NCBI GenBank assembly: GCA_033065855.1
Contig: JAVXUO010001466.1
Location: 51,611-115,610, forward strand
Direction: 5' to 3'
Source of the DNA: Escallonia rubra
Lineage: Eukaryota; Streptophyta; Magnoliopsida; Escalloniales; Escalloniaceae
Length of the DNA stretch: 64,000 bases
The notes beneath the pieces are model-generated. The model was not told the origin of the DNA and did no database searches. It saw only the letters and a list, made by a program, of their open reading frames with translations. Made by a program: the position numbers and the translations under genes. The stretch's first letter is position 1. Every line of letters starts with the position of its first letter. Below, piece after piece: positions 24,516 through 32,161 of this stretch.

Positions 24516-24984
24516 ATGGCTTCTGGATCGGAGACCACCAACGATTTTATTGGCAACTTGCACCTGGCAGGCAAACATTTTTTCAAAGTCATGATGCTGG
24601 GGTTTGAGAATGAACTTGTAGGCGATCCCTCTTTCTCTGTATTTTCGTGTGTTAAATGTTTGATATTTTGGTTAAAAACTAACCTATTTTTTGTATTGTG
24701 TTTGTTAGGACATACCGGAAGCCTTGACCAATCAATTTACAACAATTCATGACAGTGCAAGATTATATAGCCGCAAGGGGGCATGGCAGGTTAAAATCAA
24801 GCTGAAGCCCGGCCGACCCCAAAAAAAGCTATTCGCAGAGGGTTAGAACGTCTTCGTGCGCCAGCATGGCCTCAAACTCGGGGACTTTGTAGTGTTTGAA
24901 CACCTTGGGTGGTGGGATTTTCAAGTTGTAATCTTTGATCGGAGCACTTGTGAAAAAATTTCTTTCCCCCAATGTGAACCCTAA
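24516..24984 (+). pseudogene. Captured B3-domain gene with one premature stop
   Basis: Two exons make a B3 DNA-binding-domain protein of the REM-like type. Exon 1 is 24516-24617, starting MASGSETTND and containing HFFKVM. An intron with GTAGGC donor and TTGTTAG acceptor covers 24618-24708. Exon 2 starts DIPEALTNQF, continues with KGAWQVKIK and runs to a stop at 24982-24984. The B3 fold continues past an in-frame TAG at 24844-24846: after it come NVFVRQHGLKLGDFVVFEH. The stop sits where B3 domains usually have Trp (EGW), so TGG to TAG explains it. The gene would otherwise encode about 125 residues. It was most likely captured from the host, and there is no sign of role in transposition. Confidence 0.82.
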
Positions 24985-25053
24985 TTTATTATTAATAAAA
25001 TAATTTATGTTCTTGTCCATTGTGTTTCGAAATTTTTCCTCGCTTAATTGTGA

Positions 25054-25175
25054 TTAATTGTGTCATTTGAGATTCCCTCGATATATTGAGATCGTTGATT
25101 GTGAATCGTACGTTAATTGTGTCGTTTGAGATTCCGTCGGTATATTGAGATCGTTGATTGTGAATCGTACGTTCT
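25054..25175. repeat. 60-base tandem duplication
   Basis: Two copies of a block starting ttaattgtgtc and containing atattgagatcgttgattgtg begin at 25054 and 25113. A third, partial copy follows to about 25205. Confidence 0.85.
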
Positions 25176-25213
25176 TTATTCTTTATCGATATTGAGATTG
25201 TTGATTCTGATGC

Positions 25214-25320
25214 CAAAACAAGTCTTCGGGGCGCCAATTTATTAAAACAACATTATGCTACAACGCGACTAAAACAAGCCTTTGGGCGCCAATTTATTAA
25301 AACTGCAGTATGCTACAACG
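25214..25320. repeat. About 54-base tandem duplication
   Basis: Two copies of a block containing gcgccaatttattaaaac and tatgctacaacg lie side by side, with small differences. Confidence 0.85.
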
Positions 25321-25334
25321 TCTACCTCTACTAC

Positions 25335-25436
25335 ATAGCGGACATAAGGCCTCCGCTTAGGCCGGGGTTCGGGAAGGTCGGAACTAAGTGTCTGGTTCGT
25401 GCCAACCATTTTCTGGTCCAAGTTGTAGACAACCAT
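25335..25436 (+). repeat. Left arm of a 102-base foldback inside the MULE
   Basis: It is the reverse complement of 25595-25696 with only about two or three mismatches. The loop of about 158 bases carries two palindromic units (near 25487 and 25561). The mismatches seen are T in this arm opposite C in the complement of the other. It is independent of the terminal repeats. Confidence 0.92.
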
Positions 25437-25594
25437 CTGCTGGCACCACTATGACATAAGCTTGGTCATGTATTCTGCGGGGCATTCCGCTATATTATAT
25501 AGCGGACATAGATAGGAGGAAAAAAAGAGAGAATTGGAGACTTTCCCTCTGCGGGGCTGTCCGCTATACTATATAGCGGACCTAGGAGAGAAAA

Positions 25595-25696
25595 ATGGTT
25601 GTCTGCAACTTGGACCAGAAAATGGTTGGCACGGACCAGACACTTAGTTCCGACCTTCCCGAACCCCGGCCTAAGCGGAGGCCTTATGTCCGCTAT
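25595..25696 (-). repeat. Right arm of the foldback
   Basis: It pairs with 25335-25436 and ends a dozen bases before the stop codon of the minus-strand small gene. Transcription through it would give a long hairpin RNA at the 3' end of that gene. Confidence 0.92.
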
Positions 25697-25708
25697 AGAA
25701 CTCGATCT

Positions 25709-26140
25709 TCAGTCATCTTCATCTGAAACTGGAGCATCGGAAACATTTCCTTCTTCGAAGCTCATGTTCCAGTATACTTGTGCTTCATTGTTGTTGCCAT
25801 CTTCATGTGCATCACGTGCCATACGACGTAAGTTATGCCTACTTTGACGAACTCTCATTCTATTATTTTCCTCACGTATTCGATGCAGTGCCCTTTCAAG
25901 CTCCATGTGCGTAATTCGAGGCATGTTGATTGCCTTTTGTCGAGGTATGGGTATATTCATGCTCCGTGAATCAGCTACTAGGACCTCATGTTCATTCATC
26001 CGATAAGACCATTCTGCACGTAATGTATTCACATAGCTTGATGAGTAACGCAAACTTGGACGCAAAGAATAGTAAAATTCATCTTCGCCCGCCCAGTAAC
26101 GACCCATTGCTTCAAAAATATCTCGTGGAGTATATGACAT
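25709..26140 (-). CDS. Small MULE-borne protein A, 143 aa, unknown function
   Basis: I do not recognise this family. The protein is charged: an aromatic N-terminal part (MSYTPRDIFEAMGRYW), a central LRAEWSYRMNEHE, a PIPRQ turn, then an Arg-rich helix with ALHRIREENNRMRVRQSR and an acidic tail ending in DEDD. It is a clear paralogue of the protein at 26528-26962, sharing LR-EW-YR--E-E-L--D, P-P, M-R and IR-ENNRM--R--R in order. The two genes are divergent with 387 bases between them. The two-gene conservation and uninterrupted frames, while neighbouring captured genes carry stops, suggest a real product. A helper role in transposition, like maize MURB, is only a guess; no similarity to MURB is claimed. 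Confidence 0.72.
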   Translation of the reverse strand: MSYTPRDIFEAMGRYWAGEDEFYYSLRPSLRYSSSYVNTLRAEWSYRMNEHEVLVADSRSMNIPIPRQKAINMPRITHMELERALHRIREENNRMRVRQSRHNLRRMARDAHEDGNNNEAQVYWNMSFEEGNVSDAPVSDEDD

Positions 26141-26527
26141 TTCCAGAGTTGTTATGAAATTGGGAGTATATCACTCTATGCCCTTTGCAATGAGCAATGC
26201 ATGTACTTATATATACTTTGAAACGGGACCAATTTATGAAAGAGCTACAGGTTCAACTTTATGAGATGTGACCCAACGTTGGCAATAGACTAGAGACTTG
26301 TCTTGTCACCAAAGAGAATTGTCTTGTCACCAAAGACTTGTCAACTTTATGACACGGGCATGCTATTGTCTCCAACTATTGTCATCTTCAATGTCCAGAG
26401 ACTTGTCTTGTCACCAGAGATGGACAGACTATTGTGTAGCTATCACACCAATATATTGTGTATGTGTGTGTGGGCTTATTTATATATGTTAGCCATGCTC
26501 ATCGCTTTAGAACCAAAACAAAGTTAA
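26141..26527. promoter_or_regulatory. Divergent intergenic region between the two small genes
   Basis: 387 bases lie between the start codons. It contains a repeated word, cttgtcttgtcaccaaaga and variants, at about 26297, 26321 and 26401, and AT-rich tracts including tatttatatatg at about 26477 toward the plus-strand gene and tatatatac on the other side. It probably holds two opposed promoters. Confidence 0.5.
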
Positions 26528-26962
26528 ATGGCAGGAGTTCCTGGGAGTTCTAGTCTGCGGGGACGTGAGACTGTGTGGTTGTTGTGTGAAAGGAACGACG
26601 ACTACAAAGAAGTGAAGTACACGGATCCCAGAGAGTATTATTGCGGTTTACGGAGAGAATGGGCATATCGAGTTAAGGAATCAGAAGCGCTACACCAAGA
26701 TCTCACCACGCTGAGAGCACCTGTGCCGCAACGTCGTTCACTTACTATGTCGCGGCGTAATGTTAAGCAGTGTAAGAAAGCTGTGCGCCAAATTCGTATG
26801 GAGAATAACCGGATGTTGCTGCGTAGAAAACGATTTTATATGCTTCAACTTGCGGAAGAAATGGCCGAGGTTAGTGGGAGGCAGCTCAAATCAAACGAGA
26901 GAAACAATATTTTAACCAATGATCAGTACTTATCTGATGAGTATATGTCAAATGAAGAGTGA
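26528..26962 (+). CDS. Small MULE-borne protein B, 144 aa, paralogue of protein A
   Basis: I do not recognise this family. It starts MAGVPGSSSLRGRE. The part shared with the protein encoded at 25709-26140 begins at about residue 40 (LRREWAYRVKESEAL), continues with PVPQRRSLTMSRR and a basic helix KAVRQIRMENNRMLLRRKR, and ends in an acidic tail, YMSNEE. The basic helix with regular hydrophobic positions could bind nucleic acid or form a coiled coil; this is inference. The frame is uninterrupted and has an A/G-rich context before the ATG (aagttaaATGG). The two proteins differ a good deal over their length, so the duplication is old and both copies have kept open frames. Confidence 0.72.
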   Translation: MAGVPGSSSLRGRETVWLLCERNDDYKEVKYTDPREYYCGLRREWAYRVKESEALHQDLTTLRAPVPQRRSLTMSRRNVKQCKKAVRQIRMENNRMLLRRKRFYMLQLAEEMAEVSGRQLKSNERNNILTNDQYLSDEYMSNEE

Positions 26963-27339
26963 TATATATATCTCTTCCTACTGCATGCTAGGATTTCATT
27001 CCAACCGGCACTCATCCACATGTCATTCTAATTGGCGTATCCCGTCTTTTGAAGCATGTAAAATGTTGGGAATATATGTTTCTAACTACATCCGTCATAC
27101 TATAATGGGGTAACTAGCATGCCTAAGGTGCAATGAGAAAAAAAAAGTGACATAAAAAATTACAACATTTTTCGCAAGCTATGAATTTGGCGCTAAAGTG
27201 TGCGCGAATAGGCCCTTCATAGGAAAACCAAAAAAATAAATTGTCTCGTTTTTCGCCGAAATTCATAGAAATGGGCTATATAGCGTGCCTAAGGTGCAAT
27301 GAGCAAAAAAAAAGTGACCAAAAAAATTACATATCTACA
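26963..27339. other. Intergenic region with a duplicated block
   Basis: No gene. The block gcctaaggtgcaatgag followed by an A-run and aagtgac occurs at about 27121 and again at about 27288, with tttttcgc words between. It leads into the second palindrome array. Confidence 0.6.
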
Positions 27340-27798
27340 TCCGCTATACTATATAGCGGACAGTCAAGCAGAAGGGACCCTTTATCGGCTCTATCCACGT
27401 CCGCTATACTATATCGCGGACAGCCAAGCAGAAGGTAGCCTCCCCAATACTTAGTTTTTTTTCGGCCCTATCCACGTTCGCTATACTATATCGCGGACAG
27501 CCAAGCAGAAGGTAGCCTCCCCAACACTTAGTTTTTTTTTTGGCTCTATTCACGTCCGCTATACTATATCGCGGACAGCCAAGCAGAAGGTAGCCCTCCC
27601 AACACTTAGTTTTTTTCGGACTTATCCACTTCCGCTATACTATATCGCGGACAGCCAAGCAGAATGTAGACACTTAGTTTTTTTTTCGGCCATATTCACG
27701 TCCGCTATACTATATCGCGGACAGCCAAGCAGAAGGTAGCCCTCCCAACACTTAGTTTTTTTCGGCACTATCCACGTCCGCTATACTATATCGCGGAC
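27340..27798. repeat. Array of seven palindromes downstream of the PMD-Ulp1 gene
   Basis: Units start at about 27340, 27399, 27476, 27554, 27630, 27700 and 27776, mostly 70-78 bases apart. The first is a perfect palindrome (arms TCCGCTATA/TATAGCGGA). The rest read GTCCGCTATA, CTA, TATCGCGGAC, with one mismatch between arms. Spacers share agccaagcagaaggtagcc and cttagtttttt. The array lies about 250 bases beyond the 3' end of the minus-strand gene, as the first array lies beyond the transposase 3' end. Confidence 0.95.
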
Positions 27799-28044
27799 AG
27801 TCCAACAGAAACAGTCTCACTTGGTTATAACATTTTTTTCCCCTGGTGAAAGCAAATCACACAGAACAAAGCAAACACTCAGCTGAACAACACAACGATA
27901 TCAGTGAATCAAATCAATCGCATTCAACAACGATCACATCTCAGTCAACACAGATGAAATCGTCAATCGCATTCAAACGATAAGATTCAAGAAGTTTAAG
28001 GACAATTAATAAAGTGAATATAATGTTATTATACGCAAACATTG

Positions 28045-31000
28045 TCAATTACACGGATTTACAATATATCTAATAGGTCTAGGCCGGCCATTGATAATTT
28101 GCCAAGCCATCCTATACCTAAAGCAGTCTATGCAGTCTTGGGTCCAGACGGTCTTCTTGAGGCTCTCCGACCGACAGATGTAATCCATGTACATGCAGAG
28201 GTAGACGCCGCAGTCCAAGGTATTAAGTTGCTTGGGCCTAGTCCTCTTCAATCGGAGAACAACCTCCCTATCGCCCGCTGCCCTCCCTCGGGTCTCTCGA
28301 GAACGCTCTCTATTGACCATGGCAGCAAATAGATTCTGCGAGTAACAGGATAAGCATTAAACATTAAACATAGCAAACATAATACGATTAATCAGTTCTA
28401 CATTATGCAAGTTACAATAAGAAGTAAACAGGCTCTTACCATTGGATTCAACATCCCTAAGCCTACATACATTTCAATCACACCAATCGCGTCCGTATCA
28501 TCGTAGAGACTGTCGAGGACTGATACGGTATTCGTTACCGGTTCATAGCAAATCAAGAACCAGTGGGCATTAATTATAGCTGGGAGTAGAAACACATCTG
28601 CCACACTTGCGCGCTCTGGACTCGGCCGACCAAGATATGCGAGTAGGTTAGCGGCCGGTCTCCACTTGTTCTCGGCCTTCGCCTTTCTCGCCTGCTTCCT
28701 CGCCTTGTCCCAATCGTTAAACTCTTGTACTAGCATATTGTGAAACTAAGCATCGAGGATAAAAATGCGCGGACCATAGTTAGGCTGCTCCCGACTCCTT
28801 TGCCGCAGAATTTACACGTAGTGCGAGATGACAAAGTTGTCTAACCACATCCCCGGTGCCAGCGTGGACAGTTCTTTCCACGAGACACTGTAATCCAAGC
28901 CCTGCGGGTTAGCCACGTCATACGACACTCCGTCTGGGGGGGGCCCGCTAAAATAACGGTGATAGATTAGGTGGTGTTTATGCGGCTTCAGGGGCCTGGT
29001 TGGATGCCCTTTCGGATATTGCCCTCGGGGGTCGACCGGTTGCTCTTGCCCTCTGCCGGGGGGCAAAAGCAACGGAAGAAATTGGCCTTCAACCAAGGGA
29101 TCGGCCGGCTGATAATCCCCTTCGGGGGCCCCGGCCGGCTGATAATCGCCTTCGGGGGCCCCTGCCGGCTGATATTGCTCGCCGGCCATTTCTTCCGCTG
29201 GCTGATATTGCCCTTCAGGGCCGCCAAGTGGTCCCGCCCACGGGACAATGGGCAATGCCTCGTTGAAACCGTAAGGCCATTCTTGCGTGACTTGACTCTG
29301 AGAGATGGGTTGGGGTTCCGGGAACAGATCGAAGGTCGGGCCGCTGTAATCGGCCCACGACGCTTGAGCATGTCCCATCCCCGGTAGAGAGGGACCACCA
29401 ACTCCCTGGCTCACCCCTGAAGCTTGCCCGGAGGGATCAACGTTATACGGACTGGCGCCCGTATAACCCATTCCCGAGCTGTCGACCGAAGACTGTCCCG
29501 ATGATTGCCGCACAAAATTCCCACAGCCTATAGCCAGTGCAGCAGCCTGTTGGCGAATATCCTCGCCCATTGCGCTCATCAGATCCTTCCGCTCACTCAA
29601 CTTCTGGAAGAATGCAAGCGAGGCATTAACCTACATCCAAAGAGATAACAAATAAGTAACTTTAATCAGTTGTAATATATTGAAGACAAGTTGGGCAACT
29701 TACGAGATTGTATGCCATACGCTCGTCGATCTGACCCCTAGGCGCATACCTCGCCCTGCGTTCAAAGTTCACTGGGGCTACTCTCCTCCGCGTGATGCGG
29801 GAGTACCACTCATCGTACTCCGCGATGCTGATAACGGGGTTCGGCTCCGAGACGATGGCCGCCAGTGTGTCCTGCCAAGAAGTCCAGAGCTCTAGTTCGG
29901 CCGCGCACAATTCTTGCGCATTGGCCTTGCCAAACCGCCCGACATCCGGTGGGTCCCTGTTAACCCTCATATCTGGGGCACCGGCGGGCAAACCCTGCTC
30001 CAACTCAAAATGGCGCATTGCTCGGTCTGGCAGCTGCCACTCTGTGACCTCGAAGTGGATGAAGGGTGTGCGCTGCAACCCGGAGAGCGTGAAGACGAAC
30101 GACTCTTCTACCCGTCGCGCCAAACGTATGTACGGTGCCCAACGCAATTGGCCCGGAGATAGGCGGTCGAACTCCCCTCGATAGAACGTGATGTTGTGAT
30201 GGGGATCGACTCTCCTGCAGTAGTGGCTATTCTTCCGGCTGTACTCCCAAGCACGCAACCGAGGCCACACTCTATCGGTTCCATCCCTACGCGTCGGTGA
30301 ACCGGGAGCAAGGTGTTCATAAGACCACACCTGAGAACATGGACAAATTATATTTATATCGTCGATTCAACAAAAGTGAAAAAAAAAAACAATAACGAAG
30401 ACAGGATTTATATGATATACCTGCAATAGCGAGAGACATGCACATATGGCTTTGGAGTCGGGCCTCGTTGCCTTGTGCAATGCTCGGTACAGATACGAAA
30501 GAACCGCTGCACCCCATGCATAATCTCCAACCTCAGCCAGGTTACTCAACAACGGTAAATATTTCACGCTGGCCGTGTTCTTCGACGTCGTTGGGAATAA
30601 AATTGCCCCCATCACCCACCAGAGGAAGGCTTTTGTGTAAAGCACAAGCTCATGGCCCGTATAGTTTTCCGGCAATACCCCGTACGTATCTACCAACCAT
30701 TTCAACTTTATACCACCACTGCTAAATCCATCCTGGGGTATCGAAGTGAGGAAGTCCCAAGCGGTTCTCGTCTTCGTTGCTTCTGACGGAGGAGCAATTA
30801 CCGGCAGCCCCGTCACCGGCAATCCTAAGATGAACCCTACATCTTCTAGGGTAATTGTCAGCTCTCCGAGCGGGAAGTGAAACGTATTCGTTTCACTTCT
30901 CCACCTCTCAACAAGGGCACCTATCAAGGCCCGGTCAAGCTGTTGAAATATCTGCCCATGCGTGAAAATCCCAAACCCAATTCCACGCAGTATCCTCTTC

Positions 31001-31236
31001 TGGGCGGTGTTCAGTTTCCACGATACTATATCGCGAGATATTTCTACGGTGTTGACAAGTTCTCTTTCCTATGAATTAATAAATACAATTTGAGCATAAC
31101 AAAATATACAACGTTCGTAAGCGATAGAAAGTCAATAAGTAATGTATCTTACACTACCATCCCATATGAGCGTACTGATATGGTTGGCTTGGTCGTATAA
31201 CACGGATGGGTCTTCAGGTCCAGGGTTAAATTCCAT
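28045..31236 (-). pseudogene. Plant mobile domain (PMD) - Ulp1 (C48) protease fusion gene, two premature stops
   Basis: Five exons join in one frame with canonical splice sites: 31236-31153, 31068-30421, 30330-29704, 29630-28440 and 28335-28045. They give 946 codons before the stop. Exon 1 starts MEFNPGPEDPSVLYDQANH, typical of PMD proteins related to PP7 long form and MAIN/MAIL1. The PMD follows in exons 2-3 (AWDFL, PENYTGHELVLYTKAFLWW, RLRAWEYSR). A Gln/Pro/Gly-rich linker has GAPEGDYQPA repeats. A Ulp1 cysteine-protease domain starts at LAPGMWLDN, with likely catalytic His (AHWFL, 28563-28565), Asp (LDSL) and Cys (LDCGVYLC, 28210-28212). In-frame stops at 28812-28814 (TAA) and 28746-28748 (TAG) cut the protease domain, and coding similarity continues through both. 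Ulp1-like domains are known in Kaonashi-type MULEs and PMDs in several transposons. Confidence 0.85.
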
Positions 31237-31845
31237 TTTTTGCAACTGAAATTATGGAAAAACCTTCTCAGTTTGGATTTTACGTTTTGGATTTTGATAA
31301 TAAAATGCAAAAATACGACGCTAGCACATGCATAATACATATAACGCAAGCACATGAATGATACGTACAATGTTAGCATATGTACTCATATGTATAAATA
31401 TATATACATATACGGAATCGGAAGTTGCAAACGCTTGCACAAGAACAAAAACATACATATATAAAACGCAATAATCATCAGAACTGAATATTACAGACAA
31501 AAAAAAATGTAGATTTTGTGAACTTACGTGATCGATTTAGGGTATTAAAGGTGTTCAAGATAACCGGAATTGCGCTGATATGCTTGCCAACGCCGCTGGG
31601 AAAGAGTGGATATTGCGTAGAAAGTGTAGATTTTGTGAGTAGAAAGAGTGGAGAAGAGTGTCGTAGTTACTGCCGTTTGCAAGTATATTGAACGTCCGCA
31701 ATACAGTACCGCGGATGGCTATTACGTCCGCGATAAAATATCGCGGATGTCTATAACGTCCGCTAAACTGTATAGCGGACACTGTTGACGTGACAGATAA
31801 CCGTCATTGCCGAAAAAACTGACGGGACAGTCCCTGATAGGTGTC
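31237..31845. promoter_or_regulatory. Right subterminal region of the MULE, likely promoter of the PMD-Ulp1 gene
   Basis: An AT-rich part (31380-31520) with tataaatatatatac near 31393 lies upstream of the minus-strand ATG. Then three palindromic units follow, at about 31694, 31727 and 31758. The stretch from 31500 to 31680 shows no gene I can support. Confidence 0.45.
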
Positions 31846-32105
31846 AGCCTAGGGGACGTCCGCTACACAGTATCGCGGACGACTTTTTGCTGTCTCCCAT
31901 CAGGCCTTTAATGCCCTCCGCCATACAGTGTAGCGGACAGTGGCAGAGGGCAAAAAGGTAAAAAAAAACCGTCCGCCATACTGTATGGCGGACGGCTGAC
32001 AGCTTTTGAAAAAGGCGCGATCTGGACCGTCCATCTTTCGGGATGGACGGTCAGATCGCGTTTGTAACTTCTCCTATTTTGCTAACGCTCTCAACGGATC
32101 ATCTC

Positions 32106-32107
<2 letters not shown>
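31846..32107 (-). repeat. Right terminal inverted repeat of the MULE
   Basis: It is the reverse complement of 20669-20936 with small differences. It carries palindromic units at about 31858, 31917 and 31972 and ends ...CGGATCATCTCCC against the TA tract. Confidence 0.92.

Positions 32108-32157
<50 letters not shown>
32108..32157. repeat. (TA)n microsatellite at the right MULE end
   Basis: About 50 bases of TA directly follow the right MULE end, mirroring 20622-20668. The two tracts were most likely one microsatellite before insertion. Confidence 0.95.

Positions 32158-32161
<4 letters not shown>

Larger units (their letters stand above)
20669..32107. mobile_element. Autonomous-type Mutator-like element (MULE), 11.4 kb, with captured and accessory genes
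   Basis: Both ends carry matching inverted repeats of about 260 bases, beginning GGGAGCTGATCCGTTGAGAG on the left and GGGAGATGATCCGTTGAGAG on the right (read inward). Inside are a 758-aa FAR1-type transposase (+), a broken B3-domain gene (+), two small paralogous genes in divergent orientation and a broken PMD-Ulp1 gene (-). Short palindromes with a GTCCGC arm are spread through the ends and in two arrays. (TA)n tracts flank the element on both sides. A preference for TA microsatellites is known for the Micron family of rice; whether this element shares it is inference. The intact transposase suggests past or present autonomy. Confidence 0.92.

Noticed and set aside
28971-29387. Long plus-strand frames opposite the PMD-Ulp1 linker
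   Set aside because: They are antisense shadows of the GC-rich, repeated linker coding sequence.
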